NCBI RefSeq assembly: GCF_959608125.1
Contig: NZ_CAUHPG010000008.1
Location: forward strand, 22,889-86,888
Origin: an uncultured Slackia sp.
GTDB lineage: Bacteria > Actinomycetota > Coriobacteriia > Coriobacteriales > Eggerthellaceae
Length of the DNA stretch: 64,000 nt
Direction of reading: 5' to 3'
Under the pieces are notes generated by a model. The model was not told the DNA's origin, searched no databases, and worked only from the letters and a program-made list of their open reading frames with translations. The translations under genes and the position numbers were made by a program. Of the stretch, positions 1 through 8,477 are shown piece by piece. Position 1 is the stretch's first letter; the number at the start of each line of letters is the position of its first letter.

Positions 1-570
1 GAAGAGTCCGCGGCCGCATTGATCGAGATTCGTCAGGTTCTCGATGTTGACGACGTCGCGGCCCGCAAACAGTTTCTTGTGCCGCGGAAGGCTTTCGTCC
101 CAGATAGGATCGATCCCCAACACGTCGAAGCCGATGCCCTTGAAGCCGCGCTCGATCACGAAATCGAGAACCTCGTCATCGACGCAGGGATAGTCGCCGA
201 AATACTCGGGAGAGCCCCACCGCGCATCCCATCCCAAGTTGAACAGTAGGAAATCGGCCTGCTCGGCCGCCTGGCCGCAGGCTCTGACCTGCTCCATCGT
301 GATAGCATCACCCTCGCGCAAATCACGACAATCAACCACGATCGCCTTACCCATGAAATGGCTTACGGGAAGCATATCGATCGTCGTGCCGTCCGCGAAA
401 ATGTGAGCCGGCGCATCCATATGCGTTCCCACGTGCGTGGACATGCACAGCATAGTGGCGCGATACCCGTCCGCATCATACGACCCCGCCTGCGTAAGCC
501 GCGGCGCATCGTCGCCGGGAAACACGGGCATGTCTTCGCGAATCGTATGCGTCAGATCGATCACTCTCAT
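1..570 (-). CDS. Cyclase family protein (kynurenine formamidase-like metal-dependent hydrolase), C-terminus cut by window edge
   Basis: Reading leftward from the ATG at 568-570, the frame stays open for 190 codons and runs off the window. The protein begins MRVIDLTHTI and carries HVGTHMDAPAH at about residues 46-56, the metal-binding HxGTHxDxPxH signature of the cyclase / kynurenine formamidase fold, followed later by a GFDVLGID segment. Members hydrolyse cyclic or amide substrates with a divalent metal. The substrate here cannot be told from sequence. A GGAGGG ribosome-binding site lies just upstream of the ATG. It is divergent from the hydrogenase operon. Confidence 0.85.
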   Translation of the reverse strand, partial: MRVIDLTHTIREDMPVFPGDDAPRLTQAGSYDADGYRATMLCMSTHVGTHMDAPAHIFADGTTIDMLPVSHFMGKAIVVDCRDLREGDAITMEQVRACGQAAEQADFLLFNLGWDARWGSPEYFGDYPCVDDEVLDFVIERGFKGIGFDVLGIDPIWDESLPRHKKLFAGRDVVNIENLTNLDQCGRGLF

Positions 571-894
571 AAAGCCCTCCTTGAACGAGCGCGCACTACT
601 CGAAAATCCAGTCAAAGCCGACGAAGCTCATCATACCGCCAGCTTTACGAACCCCGACGCCCACGCAATCGCGACCGCAAAATAATATTCCTTTTGTCCT
701 TCGTAACAATTCTTATCGACAGACACCTTCCTTTCCCATAGAATCCGCAGGCGCATATGTCTAATTCCGACATAGATAGTCGGCTTATTCGGAGCATATC
801 GCCCGTTATTCACGCGAGCCGTACCCACGCGCCGCGCCACACGACAGGCGCCGTGCGCGGGCTCGAACCGCACAACCCCCCAAGGAGGTGTGTC
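571..894. promoter_or_regulatory. Divergent intergenic region upstream of cyclase and hydrogenase operon
   Basis: No gene is supported here; the open frames are opposite-frame shadows. The stretch at about 680-780 is noticeably AT-rich for this genome and should hold the divergent promoters. An inverted repeat with 6-bp arms, TATGTC (756-761) and GACATA (769-774), separated by 7 bp, is a candidate operator for the hydrogenase operon. No specific regulator can be assigned. Confidence 0.4.
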
Positions 895-2091
895 TTGAGC
901 AGCATCAGAGAGTTGATTCTCGCAGAGGGAGTCATTTCGATCAGAGATGATTGCAAAGGATGCGACGACTGCGTCAAAGTGTGCCCGAACAACGCCATCA
1001 CGGTGAACGGCCTCGGCACGAAACACGTCATCGACCCCACGAAATGCCTGAGCTGCGGGCAATGCCTGATCACGTGCCCGTTCGGCAGGATCGAAGACAA
1101 AAGCATGGTCGACGAGGTCAAAGAAGCCCTGGCCGGCAACAAGGTGGTCGTGGTACAGGAAGCGCCCGCCGTCCGCGCGGGCCTCGGCGAAGCTTTCGGC
1201 CTGGAAACCGGCACCGACGTCGAAGGCCAGATGATCGCGGCCCTGCAGCAGCTGGGCTTCGACCACGTCTACGACACCGTCTTCGGCGCAGACATGACGA
1301 TCATGGAAGAAGGCCACGAGCTCATCGGCCGTCTCATGCGCGACATGGGCGTGCCCGGCTACGAGGCCGTCGAGGGCAAGATTCCCCAGTTCACCTCGTG
1401 TTGCCCCGGATGGGTGCGCTATGCCGAGCTGAACTACCCCGACATGCTGGAACATCTTTCCACCGCGAAATCCCCCATGATGATGCAGGCCGCCGTCACC
1501 AAGACGTACGGCGCGCAGCAGTTGGGCGTCGACCCCGCCGACATGTTCAGCGTCGCCGTCATGCCGTGCACCAGCAAGAAATACGAATCCTCGCGCCCCG
1601 AGTTCATTTCCAGCGGATACCGCGACATCGACGCGGTCATCACCACGCGCGAACTGGCGCAGATGATCGAAGAAGCCGGCATCGATCTGACCTCCCTCGC
1701 GCCCAGCGAGCCCGAAAGCCTGCTCGGCCAGGGCAGCGGCGCGGGCGTCATCTTCGGCAACACGGGCGGCGTCATGGAAGCGGCCCTGCGCACGGCCTAC
1801 GCCGCGCTTTCGGGCGAGGAGCTGGGAACCTTCGAGATAACCGCCGTGCGCGGAGAGGATGCGGTGCGCAGCGCCACCGTGACCATCCCCCTTTCCGACG
1901 AATGGAAGGCGGCCACCGGCCTCGAGCAGCTCGACCTGAACGTGGCGGTCGTCAGCGGCAGCCAGAACGTGACGGGCCTCATGGAGGAAGTGGCCGCGGG
2001 CACGAGCCCCTACCACTTCATCGAGGTCATGAACTGCCCGGGCGGATGCGTCAACGGCGGCGGCCAGCCGATCAACCACGAGATTCTGTAA
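895..2091 (+). CDS. hydA: [FeFe] hydrogenase catalytic (large) subunit
   Basis: Interconverts H2 with protons and electrons. Two [4Fe-4S] ferredoxin motifs open the protein (CKGCDDCVKVCP, residues 20-31; CLSCGQCLITCP, 51-62). The three H-cluster signatures follow: TSCCPGW (167-173), MPCTSKKYE (223-231) and MNCPGGCVNGGGQP (from residue 379). At about 398 residues it is a short, M1-like enzyme without extra N-terminal cluster domains. I take the TTG at 895 as start because AGGAGG sits at 883-888; an ATG at 757 in the same frame lacks a good ribosome-binding site and adds non-conserved residues. It has no signal peptide of its own and is followed by the Tat-bearing small subunit, so co-export is likely. 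Maturation genes hydEFG are not in this window. Confidence 0.95.
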   Translation: MSSIRELILAEGVISIRDDCKGCDDCVKVCPNNAITVNGLGTKHVIDPTKCLSCGQCLITCPFGRIEDKSMVDEVKEALAGNKVVVVQEAPAVRAGLGEAFGLETGTDVEGQMIAALQQLGFDHVYDTVFGADMTIMEEGHELIGRLMRDMGVPGYEAVEGKIPQFTSCCPGWVRYAELNYPDMLEHLSTAKSPMMMQAAVTKTYGAQQLGVDPADMFSVAVMPCTSKKYESSRPEFISSGYRDIDAVITTRELAQMIEEAGIDLTSLAPSEPESLLGQGSGAGVIFGNTGGVMEAALRTAYAALSGEELGTFEITAVRGEDAVRSATVTIPLSDEWKAATGLEQLDLNVAVVSGSQNVTGLMEEVAAGTSPYHFIEVMNCPGGCVNGGGQPINHEIL

Positions 2092-2100
2092 GGAGGCGCC

Positions 2101-2517
2101 ATGTCCACCCATACCCAACGAACCATCGGCGACCCCAAAGGCATCACGCGTCGCGAGGCGCTGATCGGCGCCGCCACGGCCATCGGGTCGGTTCTCGCAG
2201 CCACCGCCATCGGCGGCATCTTCGTGGGAACCTACAAGAAGGTCTACGAATACATCGCCAAGCGCAAAGGCGTCCTGTACGCCAATGACCAGGCACGACC
2301 GCTGCGCACGTCGCATTCGAACCCCGAAATCGTCGCGCTGTACGAGCAGTATCTCTCGCCCGGCGCCGTGGCGCCTTCGCGCACCGAGCTGTCGCATCGC
2401 CTGTGCCACACCGTGTACGGTAAGAACGTCGAAGCGCACGTGGCCGAGCTGAAGAGCCATTCGCTCGAAAGCGCCGAGCAGGAAACGCACGAATACATGG
2501 AAACGTTCAAGGCCTAG
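2101..2517 (+). CDS. hydB: [FeFe] hydrogenase small subunit with twin-arginine signal
   Basis: 138 residues. Near the N-terminus is TRREALIGAA followed by a hydrophobic stretch, a twin-arginine signal or anchor. The remainder (GTYKKVYEYIAKRKG... to the helical C-terminus) matches the iron-hydrogenase small-subunit domain that wraps the catalytic subunit in periplasmic Desulfovibrio-type enzymes. In those enzymes the small subunit carries the Tat signal and hitch-hikes the large subunit across the membrane. The ATG follows AAGGAGGCGCC and lies 9 bp after the hydA stop, so the two are translationally linked. Confidence 0.88.
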   Translation: MSTHTQRTIGDPKGITRREALIGAATAIGSVLAATAIGGIFVGTYKKVYEYIAKRKGVLYANDQARPLRTSHSNPEIVALYEQYLSPGAVAPSRTELSHRLCHTVYGKNVEAHVAELKSHSLESAEQETHEYMETFKA

Positions 2518-2526
2518 GGGGAATTC

Positions 2527-3336
2527 ATGAGCGAAATGACCATCACGAACCCCGCCGCGCAAGAGCAGCCGGGCCTCGAACTGAAGATCTTCAAACACAA
2601 CCTGTCCACGCGCATCATGCATCTTTGCGTCGCGATCGGCTTCATGTACTGCGGCGTCACGGGATTGCTGCTGTTCTTCGGCGCGCCCGTGCCGCGTTCG
2701 TTCGTGGCGCTTTCCCACTGCCTGCTGGGCGTGCTGTTTATCTCGGCGCCGACGGTCTACGTCGTGGCGAACTTCCGATCGTTCAGCCGCTTCATGGGCA
2801 CGATCTTCCATTACGACAGAGACGACGTGGGCTGGATCACCGCTCCCATGGGCGGATACCTCGACCCGTACCTGTTCCGCAACAAGCCGCCGCACTACGT
2901 TCCGCCGCAGGAGAAGTACAACACCGGCCAAAAGCTTGCCGGCATCTGCCTGGTTCTCGGCGGCGTCATGCTCGCAATCACCGGCTTTTTGATGTGGGCG
3001 AATGCGGGCGAAGGTATCTTCGGCCTGGTCAAGATCAACATCGGTCCCGGCGGAACCTGGCTCATCTGGACGCTGCACTACATCATGGCCCTGCTCATGC
3101 TGGCCGTGTTCGCGGTGCATTTCTTCCTGGGAGCCATCTATAAAGAGACCAACGTGGAGTTCGGCACCATGTTCAGGGACGGCACGGCCGACTACGCGTA
3201 CACGAAGAAGAAGCACGGCAAGTGGCTGCAGTCGCTCGAAGTGATTGACGAGGAAGTCGTGGAGGACACGCCCGAATACCTCGCGCAGCATCCCGAGGCG
3301 AAACAGGCCGCAGCCGGTGCGGCACAGGAGAAGTAA
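2527..3336 (+). CDS. Cytochrome b561-type membrane subunit (hydrogenase / formate dehydrogenase gamma-like)
   Basis: 269 residues with four predicted membrane segments (about 37-57, 63-85, 138-158 and 173-195). Histidines sit in or next to them (MHLCVAIGF, LSHCLLG, LHYIMALL, AVHFFLG), as expected for bis-histidine haem b ligation. The family anchors periplasmic hydrogenases or formate dehydrogenases and passes electrons to or from quinone. Here it follows hydB by 9 bp in one operon, which points to quinone-linked H2 oxidation or evolution on the outer face of the membrane. The last 40 residues are a charged cytoplasmic tail ending in an Ala/Glu-rich stretch. Confidence 0.85.
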   Translation: MSEMTITNPAAQEQPGLELKIFKHNLSTRIMHLCVAIGFMYCGVTGLLLFFGAPVPRSFVALSHCLLGVLFISAPTVYVVANFRSFSRFMGTIFHYDRDDVGWITAPMGGYLDPYLFRNKPPHYVPPQEKYNTGQKLAGICLVLGGVMLAITGFLMWANAGEGIFGLVKINIGPGGTWLIWTLHYIMALLMLAVFAVHFFLGAIYKETNVEFGTMFRDGTADYAYTKKKHGKWLQSLEVIDEEVVEDTPEYLAQHPEAKQAAAGAAQEK

Positions 3337-3977
3337 TGGCGTACCTTCTGTGCTCGGTCGCAGCGCTCGTCGTTTCGTGGGACCTTGCTGCGCCGCTCAA
3401 AAACCGCCCCGCGATCTTCTACGGGGCGGCCGCGGCGTTCTGCGCGATCCAGCTCGCCGCGCTTGTGCTGGCGCGAGATGGCGCGGTCTCGCAGGCGCTT
3501 GCCGCATTCGTCGGCAACGGGCTGCTGTCGTTCTGCCTGTTCGCCGCGGTCATGTTCACGGGGTGCTTCAAACCTGGTTCGAAGGTGCGCATGCGCCTCA
3601 TGCAGGTGCGCGAACCTCTGGCGAACACCGCGTCGATCCTGGCGCTCGGACACATCCTGTTCATCGGATTCGTCCACGACATCGATCCGAGACTCGGCGC
3701 GGCATTCGTGGGCATTTGCATCATGCAGGCGGTTCTCCTGACCATCTTGGCAACCACGTCGCTTTCTTCGATCAGAGAGCGCATGGGCATGGCTCGTTGG
3801 AAGAAGACGCACAGGCTCGCCTACGTGTTCTTCCCCGCAGCATGCATCCACGGCGTCTACGCGACGGCGGCGACGGGCGAATTCGCTCCAGGCCTCTTCT
3901 ACGGCACAGCAGGCATCGCCTACGCCGCAGCGCGCCTGTACGCCTGGCGCGGCCATCGCAAGCGCCGACATCGTTAG
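3336..3977 (+). CDS. Ferric reductase-like / MsrQ-like membrane protein
   Basis: 213 residues, about six membrane segments. The ATG overlaps the previous stop (TAATG at 3334-3338), so it is the last gene of the hydrogenase operon. The segment WKKTHRLAYVFFPAACIHG resembles the W-x-x-x-H-R-L...H pattern of ferric-reductase-like transmembrane proteins, which bind haem b. The first helix pair is less typical. A second membrane electron carrier for the hydrogenase is the likely role, but no specific substrate can be stated. Confidence 0.65.
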   Translation: MAYLLCSVAALVVSWDLAAPLKNRPAIFYGAAAAFCAIQLAALVLARDGAVSQALAAFVGNGLLSFCLFAAVMFTGCFKPGSKVRMRLMQVREPLANTASILALGHILFIGFVHDIDPRLGAAFVGICIMQAVLLTILATTSLSSIRERMGMARWKKTHRLAYVFFPAACIHGVYATAATGEFAPGLFYGTAGIAYAAARLYAWRGHRKRRHR

Positions 3978-4010
3978 CGCCCCCTCAAAATCCGACCCCC
4001 ATCCACCCCA

Positions 4011-4035
4011 GCCGCACGGAAACACCCCGTGCGGC
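4011..4035 (+). terminator. Hairpin after hydrogenase operon
   Basis: GCCGCACGG (4011-4019) pairs perfectly with CCGTGCGGC (4027-4035). The T-rich tail is weak (CAGCTTCGTTTC), so termination may be inefficient. Confidence 0.5.
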
Positions 4036-4182
4036 CAGCTTCGTTTCTGCACATGGCATTAGCGACGCCTGCAACGACGGCCGCGATCAAAAGCGCTCCT
4101 CTGTGCCACGTATCGTACGCACGGCGAATAAGGGGGTGGAATAGCCCATTGGAAACCGAGCCGTCATTTGGAGGTGGAGCCG

Positions 4183-4407
4183 ATGAATCCGACAGACAGA
4201 GCGACCGTCGCGCCGTTCGATGACGGCAGAATCCCTGCATTTTTTCCTGGATGACGTCCGGCAAAACGACGGCGACACCCTTCCCGCCATCCAGACTACC
4301 GTGCCGAGAACGGCTCATACATCGGACGGGTCTACGACTCCCATTGCCCATGCATGGGAAACCCCGACCCCGACGAAGACCTGGCGCTTTCCCTCGGAGC
4401 CCGCTAA
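4183..4407 (+). pseudogene. Possible frameshifted small gene, about 75 codons, unrecognised
   Basis: A start (ATG 4183) behind GGAGGTGGAGCC opens a frame that meets TGA at 4252-4254. The same frame resumes with protein-like sequence ending YDSHCPCMGNPDPDEDLALS... and TAA at 4405-4407. Between the T6 run at 4240-4245 and about 4310 the +1 frame reads more naturally (FFLDDVRQNDGDTLPAIQ). A one-base insertion in the T run and a one-base loss near 4308 would restore a single 75-codon frame. This could be a decayed small gene, a sequencing artefact or chance. The remainder of 3978-4487 shows no other gene. Confidence 0.35.
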
Positions 4408-4424
4408 GCATCGAAGAGGCCCCT

Positions 4425-4475
4425 GCAAAAAAAATAAAGGAGTCGGACCGCCGCATTCGGCAATCCGACTCCTTT
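4425..4475 (-). terminator. Intrinsic terminator of modD-like gene
   Basis: AAAGGAGTCGGA (4436-4447) and TCCGACTCCTTT (4464-4475) form a perfect 12-bp stem. On the minus strand the stem is followed by a T-rich run (TTTATTTTTTTT), a textbook terminator just beyond the stop at 4488. Confidence 0.9.
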
Positions 4476-4487
4476 GCGTTCGAATCA

Positions 4488-5384
4488 CTATGCCATCCGC
4501 ATACGCACGCTCATGTCGATGGGCTTGGCGGTATAGGGCGCCGTGGTGGCCAGGCCGTCGACGCCGGTTCTTGCATAATCGGCGACGTTTTTATCGTTCA
4601 CGCCGCCTGCAGCCACGATCGTCAGGCGCGGGTCGATCGCGCGCAGCTGCTCCACCAGGTCGGCCAGCTCGTCGACGGCAAGCTTATCCACCTGCACGCC
4701 GTCGACGCCCGCCCACGGCACGCGGCCGCCCGATTCGGCGCACGCACGCGCGCTTTCGGCGTTCACGCGCGCAAGCTGCAGCGCGCGCTTGGCATCCACC
4801 TCGACGAACAGCTTCTTTTCGACGCATCGACGCCTGATCGCCGGCAGCTGCTCGACGAACTTCTCGAAGCCGCCCATGAACGTCAGATGATGGTCGAACA
4901 CGAGCACCGTTTCCGATAGGCCCAGACGGTGAGGAAACGCCCCGCCCGCAAGAACCGCGTCGATCAGCAGGCTTTTCACGCCGGGCATGCTCTTGCGCGT
5001 GGTCAAAATCTCGCACGCGGGATTCACGGCATGGGCGGCGTCTACCATGGCGCGCGTCTTCGTGGCCACCGCCGAGCAATGATCGAACACATTCAGACAC
5101 ACCTTCCACGCTTGATGCAGCGCGGCGGCGCTTCCCTCCATCGTCATGAACGACTCCCCCGCCTGCAAAACATCGCCCGACGCCGCATGGCCCGTCACGC
5201 GGCACCCCAGCTTGCACGCGATACGCTCGGCGACCTCGACGCCCGCAAGCACGCACGCCTCGCGCGTGAAATACTCCATCGCTCCCTGCTGCTCGGCGAC
5301 GCCCAGCGCATGGCTCGTCAAATCGAAATACGGCACGTCTTCTGCAATGATGCGGTCGATCAATTCATCGGATACGGTAACCAT
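4488..5384 (-). CDS. modD: ModD-like nicotinate-nucleotide pyrophosphorylase paralogue
   Basis: 298 residues of the quinolinate phosphoribosyltransferase fold: N-terminal region, then TTRKSMPGVKSLLIDAVLAGG (the TRK..PG..S....A...GG signature), HHLTF, VEVD, and a C-terminal AAGGVN barrel motif. The proportions and the opening PYFDLTSHALG fit ModD, the NadC paralogue often found with molybdate transport genes, better than NadC itself. Its biochemical role is unproven. I start at ATG 5384 behind AGGGGG; a longer frame to 5498 adds non-conserved sequence. No transporter genes are adjacent, but other molybdenum-linked genes occur in the window. Confidence 0.8.
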   Translation of the reverse strand: MVTVSDELIDRIIAEDVPYFDLTSHALGVAEQQGAMEYFTREACVLAGVEVAERIACKLGCRVTGHAASGDVLQAGESFMTMEGSAAALHQAWKVCLNVFDHCSAVATKTRAMVDAAHAVNPACEILTTRKSMPGVKSLLIDAVLAGGAFPHRLGLSETVLVFDHHLTFMGGFEKFVEQLPAIRRRCVEKKLFVEVDAKRALQLARVNAESARACAESGGRVPWAGVDGVQVDKLAVDELADLVEQLRAIDPRLTIVAAGGVNDKNVADYARTGVDGLATTAPYTAKPIDMSVRMRMA

Positions 5385-5652
5385 GAGGCCCCCTGACACA
5401 CGGCGAAACGAATACAGCGCCCCGCCCCTCCCCGAACACGGCGCGCTTCCGATGATAAACCATCCCCGCCACCCCGGCCGAAACCCGGCGCCGCCCACGC
5501 CCCTGACGTATCAAGCATCAAACGTCAAACCGACGAAAAATCCCCTTGCTACACTTCCGCGCAAGGAAGCGAACCGGCCGAGCGCAAGGGCGACGGCAGC
5601 ATCGCACGCCTTCCTCGGCAGGTTCGCGGCATATCAGGGGAAGGGAGTCATC

Positions 5653-6675
5653 ATGTTCTTCTACGAGCCGCTTTCGGCGACGGCATGGGTGAGCGTCCTG
5701 CTGTATCTGGCGTTCCTCATCGGCATGAACGAGCTGTCGCGCATCAACAAATGGATCGGCGGCGCCATCTTCATCGCCCTGCCGCTCGTCTTGACCGTAT
5801 TCGTCTGGCCCCATACCGCGGTGGAAGGCACCGGCGCGGGCACGTGGTTCCAGTGGGTGAAGACGTATTCGTGCCTGGCGGGCGCCATCCTGGGCTGGCT
5901 GATCGTCTACTTCCCCGCCTTCCAGAAGAAATACATCGTCTGCATTCCGCCCGTCATCTTCGCCATCAACATCCTCGAGGCCTGCATTCGCGACTTCCAG
6001 CTCGCAGGCGTCAACGGCATCGTCGACGGCTACATGGTAGTCGGCGGCCCGTGGAACATCATCAACGGCATCGCGGGCATCCTGAACGCGCTGTGCATCT
6101 GCGGCTTCTTCGGCATCATCGTCAGCCGCGGCAAGAAGAAGGATTTCGTCTGGCCCGACCAGCTGTGGTTCTGGATCATCGGCTACGACCTGTGGAACTT
6201 CGCCTACACCTACAACAGCGTCTCCGACCGCTCGATGTATTGCGGCCTGGTGCTTCTGGCCGCCTGCACTATCCCCGCGTTCTTCATCAAGCGCGGCGCC
6301 TACGCGCAGCATCGCGTCCGCACGCTTGCCGTGAACATGATCATCACCATGACGATTCCTTGGTTCTACCTGCATCCGGCCTTCGTCGTGCACTCCACGA
6401 ACGCCCCGGCGGCGCACATGACGATCTCGGTCATCGCCCTGCTGTTCAACATCGGCGTATTCGTCTACCAGGCATACACGATCATCAAGAAGAGGCGCAA
6501 CCCGTTCAAGCAGGAGCTCTACATCGACAACCCCGGATTCCGCAAGGTGTACCTCGAGAACATCGACGTTCCCGAAGATCGGCGCGAAGCGGCCTTGGCC
6601 AATCTGGAAGAGTTCGGCTACGAAGCGGCTTGGGATAAGAAAGGCCGCGTCGACACCATGGTCACGCGTCCGTAA
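5653..6675 (+). CDS. Multi-spanning membrane protein, DUF5692-like (paralogue 1)
   Basis: 340 residues with about eight or nine hydrophobic segments and a charged cytoplasmic C-terminus. It shares with its downstream neighbour the blocks TWFQWVKTYS, CIPPVIFAINILEA, GGPWNIINGIAGILN and YDLWNFAYTYN. I recall this as the DUF5692 family, which occurs mainly in Eggerthellaceae and has no known function. Asp/Trp-rich loops such as WPDQLWFWIIGYDLW are conserved between the pair. I use ATG 5653 behind GGGGAAGGGAG; the open frame extends far upstream only by chance. Confidence 0.75.
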   Translation: MFFYEPLSATAWVSVLLYLAFLIGMNELSRINKWIGGAIFIALPLVLTVFVWPHTAVEGTGAGTWFQWVKTYSCLAGAILGWLIVYFPAFQKKYIVCIPPVIFAINILEACIRDFQLAGVNGIVDGYMVVGGPWNIINGIAGILNALCICGFFGIIVSRGKKKDFVWPDQLWFWIIGYDLWNFAYTYNSVSDRSMYCGLVLLAACTIPAFFIKRGAYAQHRVRTLAVNMIITMTIPWFYLHPAFVVHSTNAPAAHMTISVIALLFNIGVFVYQAYTIIKKRRNPFKQELYIDNPGFRKVYLENIDVPEDRREAALANLEEFGYEAAWDKKGRVDTMVTRP

Positions 6676-6741
6676 CGTCCGCAGCTTATGCGCCGCCGCA
6701 GCAGCGTGCGCGGCGGCGCCCACGACCCGAGGAGGGACCCC

Positions 6742-7701
6742 ATGGGCATCCTGTACCAAGCATCCGACCCTCTGGTATGGGCGATCTGGCTTTTCGTCGT
6801 GTTCGCCCTCATGGCTTTCAACGAGTTCGGCCGCACGAGCGTCTGGGGCGGCGTGGCCCTGTTCATCGTCGCGCCGATCGTCATGTCGATCTTCGTCTGG
6901 CCCGTCACCGCGGCGCCTGACAACGGCTACGGCACCGGCAATTGGTTCAACTGGGCGAAAACCTATTCGGCGCTGGCCGGATGCGTCGGCTTCATGGCGC
7001 TGCGCTTCGTGACATGGCGCGGCTCCGACGGCTGCGTGCATCATCTGTACGAAAAGCGATGGGCGCTGTGCTTCCCGCCGCTGATCTTGGCCATCAACAT
7101 CGCCGAAGCCGTCGTGCGCGACCTGCAGATGTATAGCTTCGGGCTTTGGGACGGCGCGGTCGTCGACCACGTGTGGATGATTTCGGGGCCGTGGAACATC
7201 ATGAACGCTATCGCCGGCATCCTGAACATCGTCACCATCTGCGGCTGGTTCGGCATCTTCATCTCGAAGGACAAATCGCGCGACATGATCTGGCCCGACA
7301 TGATCTGGATGTGGATCATCGCCTACGACCTGTGGAACTTCGCCTACACCTACAACTGCATGTCGGACCATTCCACCTACACGGGCCTGGCCCTGCTGAT
7401 CGCCTGCACCGTGCCCACCTTCTTCACGAAGCGCGGCGCGTGGCTTCAGCATCGAGCCCAGACGCTGGGGCTCTACGCCATGTTCGCTATGGCCGTCCCG
7501 CAGTTCTACACCTTCGCCGAGATCCCCACGACCCACAACCCCACCGCGTTTTTCGTCGTGAGCCTCGTGGCCCTGACATCCAACGTGGCGCTGGCCGCCT
7601 ACCAGCTGCACCGAATCCGTACACAGCGCCTTAACCCGCTCAAAGACGAACTCTATACTGACGCCAAGAGCTATCGAGAGGTCGTCGAAGAGAACCGTTG
7701 A
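6742..7701 (+). CDS. Multi-spanning membrane protein, DUF5692-like (paralogue 2)
   Basis: 319 residues, collinear with the preceding gene: NWFNWAKTYSALAG, CFPPLILAINIAEAVVRD, SGPWNIMNAIAGILN and YDLWNFAYTYNCMSDHSTY recur in the same order. A tandem duplication is the simplest origin. The start ATG 6742 follows GAGGAGGGACCCC, 66 bp after the paralogue's stop. The two could form a heterodimeric membrane complex. The TetR regulator directly downstream is the likely controller of the pair. Confidence 0.75.
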   Translation: MGILYQASDPLVWAIWLFVVFALMAFNEFGRTSVWGGVALFIVAPIVMSIFVWPVTAAPDNGYGTGNWFNWAKTYSALAGCVGFMALRFVTWRGSDGCVHHLYEKRWALCFPPLILAINIAEAVVRDLQMYSFGLWDGAVVDHVWMISGPWNIMNAIAGILNIVTICGWFGIFISKDKSRDMIWPDMIWMWIIAYDLWNFAYTYNCMSDHSTYTGLALLIACTVPTFFTKRGAWLQHRAQTLGLYAMFAMAVPQFYTFAEIPTTHNPTAFFVVSLVALTSNVALAAYQLHRIRTQRLNPLKDELYTDAKSYREVVEENR

Positions 7702-7772
7702 TCGGCAGCGAACGCCGTTGCCGGCATGATGCGGAAGGCGCGGCGGCTTCATGGGAGAGCGAAGGAGCCGTC

Positions 7773-8477
7773 ATGCGTGCCAGAACAAGCGCGGCCATGC
7801 CGGAATTCGATCCTGACCTGCCGCACCCCGTTACGCGGCAGGTCAGGCGCAGTGCGCGGCTGAACGGAGCGGCCGGCGACATCATGCTGGCCGCGCGCGA
7901 GCTGTACGAAACCGAAGGGGTGGCCGCCACGAGCATGGCCGCGATCGCGCGCAAGGCGGGCGTGGCGCGCAGCCTCGTGTACTACTATTTCCCCGACAAG
8001 CAGGCCGTCACCGACGCCGTGCTCGACGACTACCTCGAAGACCTGCTGGAAAGCGTGTCCACCTGGAACGAGCTACGCGTCTTCGGCGACATGCCAGCCG
8101 AACTGAAGAACTGCGTGTCGGCGTTCCGACGCACGCTCTACACCGCGTCGGGCAAGCCGCGCCCTATGTTCGCCGTGCTGGAAGAGCTGGGCCTGCGCGA
8201 TCGGTTCGCCACGCAGGCCGTCCGCGAGGTCGTGGCCTGCATCCAGGATTACATCGTGTCCGAATACACCGCATATCGCACCATCGAAATCCGCTTGGTT
8301 CCCGAAACGTTCGGGCTTCTGCTTTTCGGGCTGGCGGGCATGATGAAGGCGAAACCCGACATCACCGACGAAGAGCTCGCCGAACTGATCGTGCAGACGC
8401 TTCGCCTTGACATGACGGTGCTCGACCCGCCGCCGTGGCCCGAGCACCCCGACGCGCCCGTCCTGCAGGCAAGCTAG
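7773..8477 (+). CDS. TetR/AcrR family transcriptional regulator
   Basis: 234 residues. After a basic leader there is a TetR helix-turn-helix: AARELYETEGVAATSMAAIARKAGVARSLVYYYFPDKQAV (helix 3 VARSLVYYYF). The rest is an all-helical ligand domain. ATG 7773 behind GAAGGAG is preferred to an in-frame TTG overlapping the previous stop. Its position suggests control of the two upstream membrane paralogues. The ligand is unknown. The C-terminus overlaps the convergent ArsR gene by 4 bp. Confidence 0.88.
   Translation: MRARTSAAMPEFDPDLPHPVTRQVRRSARLNGAAGDIMLAARELYETEGVAATSMAAIARKAGVARSLVYYYFPDKQAVTDAVLDDYLEDLLESVSTWNELRVFGDMPAELKNCVSAFRRTLYTASGKPRPMFAVLEELGLRDRFATQAVREVVACIQDYIVSEYTAYRTIEIRLVPETFGLLLFGLAGMMKAKPDITDEELAELIVQTLRLDMTVLDPPPWPEHPDAPVLQAS

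Noticed and set aside
631..3291. 886-codon open frame on the minus strand opposite the hydrogenase operon
   Set aside because: It is an opposite-strand shadow of GC-rich genes; composition is His/Arg/Asp-rich without any domain, while the plus strand carries clear H-cluster motifs.
4240..4246. Programmed ribosomal frameshift at the T6 run
   Set aside because: There is no stimulatory structure and the frame must shift back again about 60 bases later, so decay or sequencing error is simpler.
4252..4254. In-frame TGA read as selenocysteine
   Set aside because: No SECIS-like hairpin directly after the TGA, and the sequence after it in that frame is Arg-rich and unlike protein; frameshift is a better explanation.
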